64,000 nt of DNA from UBA5972 sp964588725 (GCA_964588725.1 CAZPQL010000003.1:1-64000); one strand, 5' to 3'; numbered from the stretch's first letter, positions 7,952-17,178 are shown. Program-made: numbers and translations. The notes: generated by a model from the sequence alone, not told the origin.

Positions 7952-9313
7952 TTAAGCCCTTTCAAAGCCGCGCGCTATCTCGTGGTCGGTCACCACACGC
8001 GCAAAAGCCTCGATCTCGCATTCCGCTGCACGAACGTAGTGGTCGACCACATCAGCGCCAAAGGCTTTTCGCATCATATCCGAACCTGATAGCGATTCGG
8101 CGGCATCGCGCAGGTTGGCCGGTATTGTCCCCGACGTGCCTTCGTAAGCGTCTCCTCGCGATGGCGCGTCCAGCACCAACTGATCTTCGATTCCCCTGAT
8201 CCCGGCCGCGATCTGCGCTGCAATCGCCAGAAAGGGATTGAGGTCTGAACCACCTATCCGACATTCCACCCGCACTGCTTTGCTGTTTTCACCGCACAAA
8301 CGAAATCCGGCGGTCCGGTTGTCGACCGACCACACTGTACGCGTCGGCGCAAAGCTGCCCTTTTGAAACCGCTTGTAGCTGTTGATATAGGGGGCCAGAA
8401 AATAGGTGTAATCGGGCGCGTATTTGATCAACCCGGCCATATACGCGCGCATCACATCTGACATGCCATGTTCACCCTTGGGGTCATGAAACGCGTTTTT
8501 ACCTCCCTTCCACAAGGATTGATGCACGTGCGATGAGCTGCCGACGCGGCTTTCGTCCCATTTCGCCAAGAACGTGGCGGCACGTCCATTAGCCCACGCG
8601 ATTTCCTTTACAGCGTGTTTGGCGATCGTGTGAAAATCAGCGCAATCCAACGCCTCGCCGTAGCGGATATTTAGTTCTTCCTGCCCTGCCTCGGCCTCGC
8701 CTTTGCTGTTTTCTATAGGAATACCCGCAGCGTACAAATGATTGCGGACAGGGCGCATGACGTGCTCTTCCTTGGTGGTCTGCAGAATGTGATAGTCTTC
8801 GTTGTACCCGCTGACCGGCGTCAGATCGCGAAATCCGTCTTTTCTAATGTCATCAAAACTGCGCTCAAATAAAAAGAACTCCAACTCGGTCGCGGTCTTG
8901 GCAGTGTAGCCCAGCGCGTCAAGCCGGGCGATTTGCCTTTTTAGAATGGCGCGTGGAGATTGGGGAACATCTTTGTGTGTATGGTGATCCAATACATCGC
9001 ACAGAACCATTGCTGTTCCATCCAGCCACGGCACGGGCCGCAATGTGCTCAGGTCCGGCTTCATTACATAATCACCGTATCCCGATTGCCAGGACGTCGA
9101 TGTATAGCCGTCGGGTGTGGCCATCTCCAGATCAGTAGCAAGCAGGTAATTGCAGCAATGTGTTTCCTGCCACGCGCTGTCAACGAAGTGCCGTGCGTGA
9201 AACCGCTTGCCCATCAACCGGCCCTGCATATCCACGAGACAAACCAATACCGTGTCTATTGACCCGTCCGCGACTTGCTTCTTCAGATTTTCAAATGTGA
9301 GAATCCCAGCCAT
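7952..9313 (-). CDS. Glutamine synthetase-like gamma-glutamyl-amine ligase
   Basis: 453 aa in the GS catalytic fold: TELEFFLFE, EAGQEELNIRYG, SSHVHQSLW and NRTAGFRLCG correspond to the Glu/His metal and ammonia-site blocks. The N-terminus (LVCLVDMQGRLMGKRF) and the absence of the adenylylation-loop context resemble PuuA/GlnT/IpuC-type ligases, which join glutamate to an amine, rather than GlnA. GGGGA sits 7 bases before the ATG. It is the first gene of an operon with ALDH and Fe-ADH. Amine specificity (putrescine, ethanolamine, isopropylamine, alaninol) cannot be read from sequence. Confidence 0.88.
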   Translation of the reverse strand: MAGILTFENLKKQVADGSIDTVLVCLVDMQGRLMGKRFHARHFVDSAWQETHCCNYLLATDLEMATPDGYTSTSWQSGYGDYVMKPDLSTLRPVPWLDGTAMVLCDVLDHHTHKDVPQSPRAILKRQIARLDALGYTAKTATELEFFLFERSFDDIRKDGFRDLTPVSGYNEDYHILQTTKEEHVMRPVRNHLYAAGIPIENSKGEAEAGQEELNIRYGEALDCADFHTIAKHAVKEIAWANGRAATFLAKWDESRVGSSSHVHQSLWKGGKNAFHDPKGEHGMSDVMRAYMAGLIKYAPDYTYFLAPYINSYKRFQKGSFAPTRTVWSVDNRTAGFRLCGENSKAVRVECRIGGSDLNPFLAIAAQIAAGIRGIEDQLVLDAPSRGDAYEGTSGTIPANLRDAAESLSGSDMMRKAFGADVVDHYVRAAECEIEAFARVVTDHEIARGFERA

Positions 9314-9373
9314 TCACCTGTCCCCATAAACCAGCGTATCGAAACCGTATCGGGCACTCAGAGGAATGAAAAG

Positions 9374-11062
9374 TCATTCATCCAAAGCTTCATCAACTTC
9401 TGCTTCGTCAATCAGGCGCGAGGTGCGCATCTGCCCGCGTCGAAACAAAATCGGATAGGCCACTGCCGCAATCTGCGAGTTCAAATCTTTGAGTCCGCGC
9501 AGGGTTTCCAAATGTATATCGCTGCTTTCAAAACTATCTTCAGATCCGGCACGCAGGCGCTTCAGATGTCGTTTGCGGCTTTTACGTTCCTTGATCGCCA
9601 TTGCGGCCTTTTCTTCCATGACCAGACGGGCGGATTCGGGATCTTCGGATACGACAACGTTGAAAGCCAGACGCATATTGGCCATCACCCGTTCGTGCAG
9701 GCGTTCCAGTTCTTTGCGGCCATCATCAGAAAACCGCAATTTCTTTAGCCCCATGGTGTGAGCCAAAGGCAGCAGGCGTTTGCAAATGATATCGCCTGCA
9801 GTTTCCAGATTGATGGCATACTCGGTTAAATCGCGGGTTCGGCGGTATTCTTCTTTGCTCATGCTGGTTTTGGGAATGCTGGCCACATAGCGGCGAATAT
9901 CGCTTAGCGAATTATTCACGCCTCTGTCCAGATTTTGCAAAGTTTTGATCTGGTCAAAGTCGCCGCTTTGATAAAGTTCCATAACGGGATCAGCCATGAT
10001 TTCGACGGTTTCGCTCATATGCAGGACTTCGCGTGTGACGCCGGCGATCGCAAGTTTTGGGTTTTCGATGACATTTCTGTCAAGCGCAGTCAGGGGTCGC
10101 AGATCGTCACCAGCGCCTTTCCCCTCCTTCAAATCAGGAATTGCCGCGCGCAGTACAACTTCTATCAACCCTACGCATGGCAAGGCCACAATAACCAATA
10201 ATGCGTTGAACAGGATATGCGTCGCCACCAGAATTTGCCCATCCGGAAAACCGTTCAAATAGCCAAGAACAGGCGTCAGGTTAACGACCAGCAGCGCCGC
10301 CACCGCACCCAGCCCGCGCGGTAAAAAATTACCGAAGAGCACCGACCGCACATGGTTTGGCATTCCGCGCGACAACCAGATCATCAATGCTGCGCTACCC
10401 AGATTGGCGCCGATCACCATCGACACACCTGCCTGCAACGGGATGACACCAACAGAAACGAACGTGACCATCATCAGAATGGCCGCCACGCTCGAATGCA
10501 ATACAAGCGTCACAACCGCGCCCACAATAAAGGCTGTGGTGAAATCACCCTCCAGATAAGAGGCCATCGCCGGCATGAAATTGCTTTGCCGAACCGGCGC
10601 CGCGGCTTCGCTGAGAAAACGTAACGAGATCAGGATCAGCGCAACGCCCATCAGGATCCGCCCAACCTGTTTTTGCGTCCGCCCGCTGGTTTTCACAAAC
10701 AGATAGCCGCCAATCCCAAGCAAAACAGGCACCAGCCAGTCGTGGCGGAACGACAGGATTTGCACAACTAGTGCCGATCCCAGATCGGCCCCCAGTACTG
10801 CCGCCAATCCACTGGAAAACGTCAAGAGTCCCGTACCGGTAAACCCCGCCGTCAGCAGCGCAGCCGCAGTGGCGCTTTGCAAAACAATCGCCAACATGAG
10901 ACCGGCACCCGCCGTCTGGATAAGGCTGTCTTTGCGCGCGGTGATAATGCGCCGAAAACTGGGGCCCATCGATCGCTCGATCCCCGTTTGGACCATGCGC
11001 ACCGCAAACAGCAGCAACATCGTCGCACCAAACAGGTTAAGAAAAAAGGTGACGGTGGTCAT
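9374..11062 (-). CDS. Na/Pi cotransporter family protein with PhoU-like domain
   Basis: 562 aa. The N-terminal half is membrane-embedded and contains the paired inverted repeats of the NptA/YjbB family, with QSATAA (near 62) and an HSSVAA counterpart. The C-terminal 230 aa form a soluble helical PhoU-like domain (LTEYAINLETAGDIICKRL, MRLAFNVVVSEDPESARLV). It probably moves phosphate with sodium across the inner membrane; direction is unknown. Start at the ATG with AGG about 9 bases upstream. It stands alone between the gamma-glutamyl operon and an EamA exporter. Confidence 0.9.
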   Translation of the reverse strand: MTTVTFFLNLFGATMLLLFAVRMVQTGIERSMGPSFRRIITARKDSLIQTAGAGLMLAIVLQSATAAALLTAGFTGTGLLTFSSGLAAVLGADLGSALVVQILSFRHDWLVPVLLGIGGYLFVKTSGRTQKQVGRILMGVALILISLRFLSEAAAPVRQSNFMPAMASYLEGDFTTAFIVGAVVTLVLHSSVAAILMMVTFVSVGVIPLQAGVSMVIGANLGSAALMIWLSRGMPNHVRSVLFGNFLPRGLGAVAALLVVNLTPVLGYLNGFPDGQILVATHILFNALLVIVALPCVGLIEVVLRAAIPDLKEGKGAGDDLRPLTALDRNVIENPKLAIAGVTREVLHMSETVEIMADPVMELYQSGDFDQIKTLQNLDRGVNNSLSDIRRYVASIPKTSMSKEEYRRTRDLTEYAINLETAGDIICKRLLPLAHTMGLKKLRFSDDGRKELERLHERVMANMRLAFNVVVSEDPESARLVMEEKAAMAIKERKSRKRHLKRLRAGSEDSFESSDIHLETLRGLKDLNSQIAAVAYPILFRRGQMRTSRLIDEAEVDEALDE

Positions 11063-11120
11063 TTCAGAAACCTAGATCAATTAGATTTAAGTCTCCAGAG
11101 CGATCAGCGATGCCACGCCG

Positions 11121-11948
11121 TTACGTCGGTGTAAGCCGGTGCTCGCGCCACAGGATAAACATGCCACTGGATATAATAATTGCCGCTCCGATAAAAACAC
11201 GGCGATCGGGCGTTTCCGCAAAAAACAACACACCGAAAACTGTGGCCCAGATCAACTGCGAATACTGCATGGGCGCAACAACGGCCGCACCCGCCCGGCG
11301 ATAGGCGGCGATCATCGCCAGCATTCCGCAAAACCCCAGCGCCGAAAGAACCATGATCGACACCATGTCAGGCAGTGCCATTGGCCGGTACTGCGGCGCC
11401 ATCAACAGCCCCATGAACACGATCATCGCCAAAGCCTGATAAATCATCAATACCTGCGTGCGCTCGGCATTGCCGATTTTGCGCATGGTGATAAAAACGA
11501 AGCCTGCGCCAAACGCCCCTACAAGCGCCGCGAAATGCGCAAAGGAAAAATCGATGCTACCCGGGTGCAGAACGACCAGCACTCCGGCAAATCCTACCAA
11601 CACCGCACCCCAGCGTCTTATGCCTACTTTTTCCCGCAAGACCGGCACCGACATGGCCGTCACCCACAATGGCGTTGTAAACAACAGTGTATAAACTTCA
11701 GCCAGTTCCAGCTTGGTAAAAGCATAAAAAATCGACGGCGTCGCGATGACCGACGCCAGCACGCGCGCCGCTATCCACTTGGGGTTTTTTGGAATCAGAT
11801 TACCGCTGGTCGTATCCGTCACCAATAGAATGATCAAAAGAGGAAAGAAAAATAGCGTGGCAAAAAAAACGATCTGAAACACCGCGTACTGGCCGCCCAG
11901 CGATTTGATCACGGCGTCGTGGCTGGCAAACAGAGCAAAGCCCAACAA
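11121..11948 (-). CDS. EamA/DMT-family transporter (start uncertain)
   Basis: At least 275 aa with ten hydrophobic segments in two EamA repeats, for instance ASVIATPSIFYAFTKLELAEVY and PMQYSQLIWATVFGVLFFAETP. It is an inner-membrane drug/metabolite exporter of unknown cargo. The given start is a TTG inside the first membrane helix. The frame stays open upstream (LRNLSSKIRVRSNLNGALFGL) to the leuB stop without any ATG, GTG or TTG, so a CTG near 12004 or a rare start may be used. It follows leuB directly on the same strand. Confidence 0.85.
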   Translation of the reverse strand: MLGFALFASHDAVIKSLGGQYAVFQIVFFATLFFFPLLIILLVTDTTSGNLIPKNPKWIAARVLASVIATPSIFYAFTKLELAEVYTLLFTTPLWVTAMSVPVLREKVGIRRWGAVLVGFAGVLVVLHPGSIDFSFAHFAALVGAFGAGFVFITMRKIGNAERTQVLMIYQALAMIVFMGLLMAPQYRPMALPDMVSIMVLSALGFCGMLAMIAAYRRAGAAVVAPMQYSQLIWATVFGVLFFAETPDRRVFIGAAIIISSGMFILWREHRLTPT

Positions 11949-12004
11949 CCCGAACAGCGCGCCGTTTAGGTTTGATCTAACTCTGATTTTCGAAGACAGG
12001 TTTC

Positions 12005-13120
12005 TCAGATGTCCAGACTCCGCTCCAGCGCCGTCAGGATTGCGTCACCCGTTTCAGTGGTTGTCGCCGCTTTGGCGTCGCTGCTTGGCAGCAGGTCAGC
12101 CGTGCGTATCCCGTCGGCCAGTACGCGTTCAACCGCAGCTTCCAGTCTTGTGGCTTCGCCTCCCTGATCGAACGAGTACCGCAGCGCCATGGCGAAACTC
12201 AGGATGCAGGCACAGGGATTGGCCAGTCCCTGACCGGCAATATCCGGAGCAGACCCATGCACGGGTTCGTACATCGCCCTGGGGCGACCGTTGGCCATTG
12301 GTGCGCCCAATGACGCCGATGGCAGCATTCCCAAAGACCCCGTCAGCATCGCCGCCACGTCGGACAACATATCGCCAAACAGGTTATCCGTGACGATCAC
12401 GTCAAACTGTTTGGGTGCGCGCACCAGTTGCATACCACCGTTGTCCGCGTACATGTGGCTCAGCTCAACATCGGGGTACTCGGCGTCGTGCACCCATTGT
12501 ACTTCTTCGCGCCAAAGAATGCCGCTTTCCATGACGTTGGCTTTTTCCATCGAACAAACGCGATTGTCGCGCTTTCGTGCCAATTCGAAAGCAGATCGTG
12601 CCACCCGGCGAATTTCGTCGGTTGTATAGCGCTGAGTGTTGATCCCGACCCGACCGCCTTCGTTGTCGTCCATAATGCCTCTGGGTTCGCCAAAATATAT
12701 ACCCGACGTCAGTTCGCGTACGATCATGATATCAAGACCCGAAATCACATCCTTTTTCAGCGACGAAAAATCCGCCAGCGCGTCAAAGCACTGGGCCGGG
12801 CGCAGGTTGGAAAACAAGTCCATTTCTTTGCGCAACCGCAACAGACCCCGTTCGGGTTTGACGCTGAAATCAAGGCCATCGTATTTTGGCCCGCCGACCG
12901 CACCCAGCAAAACCGCATCAACCTTTTGCGCAGTCGCCATTGTGTCGTCGTGCAACGGCACACCATGCGCGTCATAGGCGGAGCCACCGACCAGATCCTC
13001 AGACACATCAAATGTCAGGCCACGCCTGGATTCAAACCAACCAATGACCTTTTTGACCTCGTTCATGACTTCGGGGCCAATGCCGTCGCCGGCAAGTATA
13101 AGCAACGTGGGATTGGACAT
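12005..13120 (-). CDS. leuB: 3-Isopropylmalate dehydrogenase
   Basis: Oxidatively decarboxylates 3-isopropylmalate in leucine synthesis, using NAD. 371 aa from the ATG at 13120 (AAGG 9 bases upstream; an in-frame ATG at 13147 adds only ITRKKARI). Motifs are LAGDGIGPEVM at the N-terminus, RELTSGIYFG near 140, and VHGSAPDIAGQGLANP near 280-295, which contributes NAD binding. It shares the strand with leuC, leuD and asd but is separated from them by unrelated genes, as in other Rhodobacterales. It is probably cotranscribed with the EamA gene. Confidence 0.96.
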   Translation of the reverse strand: MSNPTLLILAGDGIGPEVMNEVKKVIGWFESRRGLTFDVSEDLVGGSAYDAHGVPLHDDTMATAQKVDAVLLGAVGGPKYDGLDFSVKPERGLLRLRKEMDLFSNLRPAQCFDALADFSSLKKDVISGLDIMIVRELTSGIYFGEPRGIMDDNEGGRVGINTQRYTTDEIRRVARSAFELARKRDNRVCSMEKANVMESGILWREEVQWVHDAEYPDVELSHMYADNGGMQLVRAPKQFDVIVTDNLFGDMLSDVAAMLTGSLGMLPSASLGAPMANGRPRAMYEPVHGSAPDIAGQGLANPCACILSFAMALRYSFDQGGEATRLEAAVERVLADGIRTADLLPSSDAKAATTTETGDAILTALERSLDI

Positions 13121-13190
13121 AATGCGAGCCTTTTTTCGTGTGATCATGCTGGACCTATCTTGGCCCCGTCAGAGCGTCAAGCAGTGCGCA

Positions 13191-14075
13191 TTAACCTGTC
13201 GATTGCCGCAACCCATCCGCCAGCAAGTCATAGACTCTGCGTATACGCGGCGACGATTTCAGCGCTGCATGTGCGGTCAACCAAATTGGCAGTTCGGGGA
13301 TTTCCAGCCAAGTCAAAACGCGTTCAACGTTCGGATCGAAATCAACGATGCCAAGTGCAGATACACCGATTCCGCAACCGGCGCCAATCAGTTCGCGGTA
13401 AACGGTCTGGTTATCGCAACGAATGCCGAAACTCGAACGGTTCGCGGGAAAACCTTGGGCGTTCATACCTGCGATCAAATCTTCCGAACGGTCAAAACCG
13501 ATAAGCTCGTGGGCAAGCAACTCTTCGATCGTTTCCGGTCTACCGCGATCGTTCAGGTAATCTTTTGTGGCGAACATGCCAAAGCTCTGTTTTCCAACTT
13601 TGCGCGCAATGACGTCAAGCTGCGTCGGACGGTACATGCGCACGGCGATATCTGCCTCTCGAAACAACAGGTTTTCTGTGCTGTCTGAAGGGCTGAGTTC
13701 TAGTTCAATCTCTGGCTCTGCGCGTCTGATACCCGCCAGAATTGATGGCAACATGTAATGTGAGACGATGACACTGGCGGTGATCCGCACCACACCCGAC
13801 AGACTCTCGGTCTGCCCGTCTGCCGCCATCGAAATGCGCGCCGCTGCTTCTTTCATGAGACGTGCGTTCGCGATCAACGACCCGGCTTGTTCGGTCAGTG
13901 ATTGCCCGTGCGTTTCGCGCTGAAACAACTGTACGCCCAGTTGATTTTCCAACTGCTGAATTTTTCGCCCGATCGTTGGCTGGCTGATATTCAACACCTT
14001 TGCGGCGGCCGAAAATGACCCTTTATCAGCCACCGCCAGAAAACACCGCACGAGCGACCAGTCAAATTGCTCCAT
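13191..14075 (-). CDS. LysR-family transcriptional regulator
   Basis: 294 aa. The N-terminal winged helix-turn-helix contains GSFSAAAKVLNISQPTIGRK (about 20-39), followed by a periplasmic-binding-like effector domain. ATG at 14075 is preceded by GGGG at about 7 bases; an upstream ATG at 14090 is possible. It is divergent from an NAD(P)-binding protein gene at 14177, with a 19-base palindromic site between them, so it likely controls that gene and itself. The effector is unknown. Confidence 0.92.
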   Translation of the reverse strand: MEQFDWSLVRCFLAVADKGSFSAAAKVLNISQPTIGRKIQQLENQLGVQLFQRETHGQSLTEQAGSLIANARLMKEAAARISMAADGQTESLSGVVRITASVIVSHYMLPSILAGIRRAEPEIELELSPSDSTENLLFREADIAVRMYRPTQLDVIARKVGKQSFGMFATKDYLNDRGRPETIEELLAHELIGFDRSEDLIAGMNAQGFPANRSSFGIRCDNQTVYRELIGAGCGIGVSALGIVDFDPNVERVLTWLEIPELPIWLTAHAALKSSPRIRRVYDLLADGLRQSTG

Positions 14076-14121
14076 ACCAACCCCATTCATTATTGAATAC
14101 GCACCATGCGCGTATAGGCGA

Positions 14122-14140
14122 TTTCCATACAGAATGGAAA
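14122..14140. promoter_or_regulatory. Palindromic LysR-type operator candidate
   Basis: TTTCCAT (14122-14128), 5-base spacer ACAGA, ATGGAAA (14134-14140): a perfect 7-base dyad containing T-N11-A, the LysR-type consensus. It lies in the 101-base divergent region between the LysR gene and the NAD(P)-binding gene, 37 bases before the latter's ATG. Confidence 0.6.
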
Positions 14141-14176
14141 GTATATTGTCGCATCTGACAAGCAAAGGAAATCGTC

Positions 14177-15079
14177 ATGACAAATACCGTACTTGTACTT
14201 GGAGCGTCCGGCCGGTTTGGCCGCAATTGCGCGACAGCCTTCAAATCCGCTGGCTGGACCGTCCGCACGTTTGACCGCGAAAACGACAATCTGATCGACA
14301 AAGCCAAAGGCGCCGACGTCATTCTGAACGGCTGGAACCCCGTTTATACCGACTGGGCTGAACAGGTGCCGGTCCTGACAAAAAAGATCATCGCCGCCGC
14401 GAAATCATCGGGTGCCACGGTGATCATGCCCGGAAATGTATATAATTTTGGACGAACCGCGCCGCAAAATTTTGACGAAAACACATCGCACGCAGCGGTC
14501 AACACATTGGGTAAAATCCGCATTGTAATGGAGTCTGCGCTGAAACGATCCGGTGTGCCGACAATCGTCTTGCGCGCCGGTGATTTTATCGACACCCAAG
14601 CCAGCGGCAATTGGTTCGACCTGATCATGACCAAGAAGCTGGACAAGGGAGTGTTTACCTATCCCGGGCGCACTGACATTCCCCACGCCTGGGCCTATCT
14701 GCCCGATATGGCGCGTGCGGTTGTCATGCTGGCGAACCAACGGGCCGAACTGGCCAACTTTGAGGACGTCCCCTTCCCTGGGTACACCTTGAGCGGCACG
14801 GATATTCACGCGCTCGTTCAGAATGCCGTTGGGCATCCGGTCAGGTTGAAAACCATGTCGTGGCTGCCCATTCGCCTGATTTCGCCATTCTGGGCCATGG
14901 GTGCGCGGCTGGTTGAAATGTCCTATCTCTGGAACAAACCGCACCACCTGAACGGCGCCAAATTCAAGCGCCTGCTGCCGGGCTTCAAGGCCACAAACGC
15001 ACAAGTGGCGGTCGCAAACGCCGTGTCACTCGATGTCCACCCAGACAAGCCGATGGTGCGAAGCCACGTCACCACTTGA
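14177..15079 (+). CDS. NAD(P)H-binding / NmrA-like SDR protein
   Basis: 300 aa of the extended/atypical short-chain dehydrogenase type: NTVLVLGASGRFGRNCA at the N-terminus is the dinucleotide loop, with MPGNVYNFG near 93 and a C-terminal substrate lobe. AAGGA lies 6 bases before the ATG. It faces a LysR gene across a palindromic operator and is probably its target. Its last 54 bases overlap, tail to tail, the end of the EEP-family gene on the other strand. Reaction unknown; an epimerase/reductase or a redox sensor are both possible. Confidence 0.8.
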   Translation: MTNTVLVLGASGRFGRNCATAFKSAGWTVRTFDRENDNLIDKAKGADVILNGWNPVYTDWAEQVPVLTKKIIAAAKSSGATVIMPGNVYNFGRTAPQNFDENTSHAAVNTLGKIRIVMESALKRSGVPTIVLRAGDFIDTQASGNWFDLIMTKKLDKGVFTYPGRTDIPHAWAYLPDMARAVVMLANQRAELANFEDVPFPGYTLSGTDIHALVQNAVGHPVRLKTMSWLPIRLISPFWAMGARLVEMSYLWNKPHHLNGAKFKRLLPGFKATNAQVAVANAVSLDVHPDKPMVRSHVTT

Positions 15080-16234
15080 TCCAATCAGTTCAAATCCGTC
15101 TTCATCAGGCGCTGGCCAGAAAACGCCGGCGCTTGTGACTTTCAGGTCAGCCGAAGGCAGCACATAATCCACCCGCATGTTTCCGGGCGTGCGGCGTTCA
15201 TCCCAATCGACCGTGTCCAGCGCGGCAGGCGACAATTGTCTGAGATTACCACCGCCCTGAGCTTGTGCAGCGATTACTGCGCCTCTGCTTGCAGGCCGGG
15301 CATCCCTGACCAGAGGATGACTTATCAGCGCCTTAATAGCCCGGTGATCACCCTCGCCATCCGCAACGTCGGCGTTCAAATCGCCAAGAATGACAAACGG
15401 TTCATCGGTACGCGGTCCATAACCGCCCAATGCCACACCGTTCAGGTACAGGCGCCAAAACCGGATTTCGTCGCGGTTGCGCGCGCCGTTGATGTTTCGC
15501 GCATCGTCAAAAACCGGCGGTGACGCGTGGGCTGCAAGCACATGCAAGCGCCGCCCGTCCGGGAGGTTGACGGGGACGTCCCAGTGCCCTTTGTACGACA
15601 GTCGCTGGACTTTCAAAATTCCCGACGGCCAGTCGTTGCCAATGCTGTTATCGGGAAAATCTTTCCATAGCAGTGTGGAAAAATCGCGTGTTTGTTGCGC
15701 GTCAAAAGGATACCGCGACAGGATCGCCATACTTTGACGACCATAAAAGCCACCGTACCCCTGTGCGTCGCCCGCCCCGCCAACCTGTCCGTCGCCGTCC
15801 AGATCGACGCCGGATTGCAGACCGGCGTTTGGCGGCAGCGCGAGAAGGTACGGGAAATCTACACCCGCTTGTGCGAGCAGACCGGCCATCAGATCCAGCG
15901 CAACGCCGCCATAATCATAGTCAAAATCATTGAGCAGTAAAATATCGGGCTGGATGCGCGCGACAATCGCCACGACCGCTGAAATCTGCGCATCCTTTCT
16001 GCCAGCCAGGTCACGCACCAGCAAGCCCGGTCCTTTGCGTCCCAGTGACGCGTTGAAAGTGGCGATACGAAAGCCTTCGGCAAACGCAGGAGCACCGGTC
16101 AGCAGTAAAATCAGACCGGCGCAAAGTCCGATACGTTTGGTGCGTTGAGCGCTGCACGTTTGCGGCGGATCAACCGCGCGATTTTGCCCAAAGCCAGGCC
16201 GCGCATGAACAGGCTTGCCGGTAAAAAAGCCCAT
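15026..16234 (-). CDS. Secreted endonuclease/exonuclease/phosphatase family protein
   Basis: Mature part begins FRIATFNASLGRKGPGL; LLLNDFDYDYGG, LGDLNADVADGEG and SHHRLVWVDIE are the metal and catalytic blocks of the EEP fold (DNase I / phosphodiesterase type). A signal peptide is visible (IGLCAGLILLLTGAPAFAEG). The only conventional start is the ATG at 16234, which lies 124 bases inside the upstream membrane-protein gene and adds about 37 residues before the signal peptide. The true start may be a rare codon near 16130. Substrate (nucleic acid, phospholipid or other phosphodiester) unknown. The 3' end overlaps the convergent SDR gene. Confidence 0.8.
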   Translation of the reverse strand: MGFFTGKPVHARPGFGQNRAVDPPQTCSAQRTKRIGLCAGLILLLTGAPAFAEGFRIATFNASLGRKGPGLLVRDLAGRKDAQISAVVAIVARIQPDILLLNDFDYDYGGVALDLMAGLLAQAGVDFPYLLALPPNAGLQSGVDLDGDGQVGGAGDAQGYGGFYGRQSMAILSRYPFDAQQTRDFSTLLWKDFPDNSIGNDWPSGILKVQRLSYKGHWDVPVNLPDGRRLHVLAAHASPPVFDDARNINGARNRDEIRFWRLYLNGVALGGYGPRTDEPFVILGDLNADVADGEGDHRAIKALISHPLVRDARPASRGAVIAAQAQGGGNLRQLSPAALDTVDWDERRTPGNMRVDYVLPSADLKVTSAGVFWPAPDEDGFELIGSSGDVASHHRLVWVDIE

Positions 16235-16956
16235 ACCGATACCATCCAGATCAAGGTCTGATGGCTGCCTACTGCGCCAAAGTCATAGTACGACTTCGAC
16301 AAGGAGGCCGCCATCGGCACCAAGAATGGCAGGGTAAATCCAAAGATAATATTAACGCGTGCGTCGCGTGTTAACCGGTTTTCCACGTCGTTCGTCGATG
16401 CAGGGTCAAATGTGGGCAAATTTACCCAGACATTGAAATTTCCCCGCCCCAACGGCCACGACAGCACCCGAATTACAATTGCAAAGATCGCCAGCGACAA
16501 CAAAGACACGGCGTAACTTATGCCGGCAGCGGATCGAATCGCAGACTCCTGCGAAGCACCGCCGTCATGAGCCAGCAATTTCGTCAGAATAGTGACCGGT
16601 GAAAATGGGAAATCCATGGCGCGCCCGATCGCATCGCCCGCAACCACGACGGTGCGTGTGAAATCCCCCCCTGTCACGTCTCCACGCAACATGATCGCCA
16701 TCAAAAGAACCGATAAAAACAACGACAAAAACCGAATTCGATTAAAGGGCGGGGCAAATCTGAATTCGACCAGACCCGGGTGCGAAGAGCCATATTCGAA
16801 CAGCACAATTGCCGCACCGATCAGCGCAAATATCATCGATAGCTCCAACGACGCGTTGCTGGCGCCCGGAAGAATCAAGGACGGTGTCGCGACCAACAGC
16901 GCCACAAGTATCGCGCGAACGAACGCGCCAAATAGCTGGGTAATCACAGCGTTCAA
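16111..16956 (-). CDS. Conserved-type integral membrane protein, function unknown
   Basis: 281 aa with roughly six hydrophobic segments (for example FVRAILVALLVATPSLILPG and LSLLSLAIFAIVIRVL) and an Arg/Lys-rich C-terminus. I do not recognise a characterised family. It sits between leuD and the EEP enzyme on the same strand, and its last 124 bases overlap the only ATG-started frame of that enzyme, implying cotranslation. An ion- or lipid-related role is speculation only. Confidence 0.7.
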   Translation of the reverse strand: MNAVITQLFGAFVRAILVALLVATPSLILPGASNASLELSMIFALIGAAIVLFEYGSSHPGLVEFRFAPPFNRIRFLSLFLSVLLMAIMLRGDVTGGDFTRTVVVAGDAIGRAMDFPFSPVTILTKLLAHDGGASQESAIRSAAGISYAVSLLSLAIFAIVIRVLSWPLGRGNFNVWVNLPTFDPASTNDVENRLTRDARVNIIFGFTLPFLVPMAASLSKSYYDFGAVGSHQTLIWMVSVWAFLPASLFMRGLALGKIARLIRRKRAALNAPNVSDFAPV

Positions 16957-17178
16957 ACCTCAACATGGCCGGGTTTGATACATTGCCAAACCCTGTTCCA
17001 ATTATGTCCCCGAAGGTCGAACATCGGGGTGCCTCATTTCTGCCGCAATTCTGCCTTTATTGGCCAAAATTCGTCAAGCCCTTGAAGAGTCTGCACGAAA
17101 TTATTGCTAAAACGGATACAAAGTGTTTCCAGTTTGCATCAAATGATTGGATTTTCCGAAATTAACGCGGGTCGCAGG

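Noticed and set aside
12428..13504. 358-codon plus-strand frame
   Set aside because: Antisense to leuB and the LysR gene; no recognisable domain.
13644..14405. Possible CRISPR-like or tandem repeats anywhere in the window
   Set aside because: No regularly spaced direct repeats were found by eye; only isolated inverted repeats.
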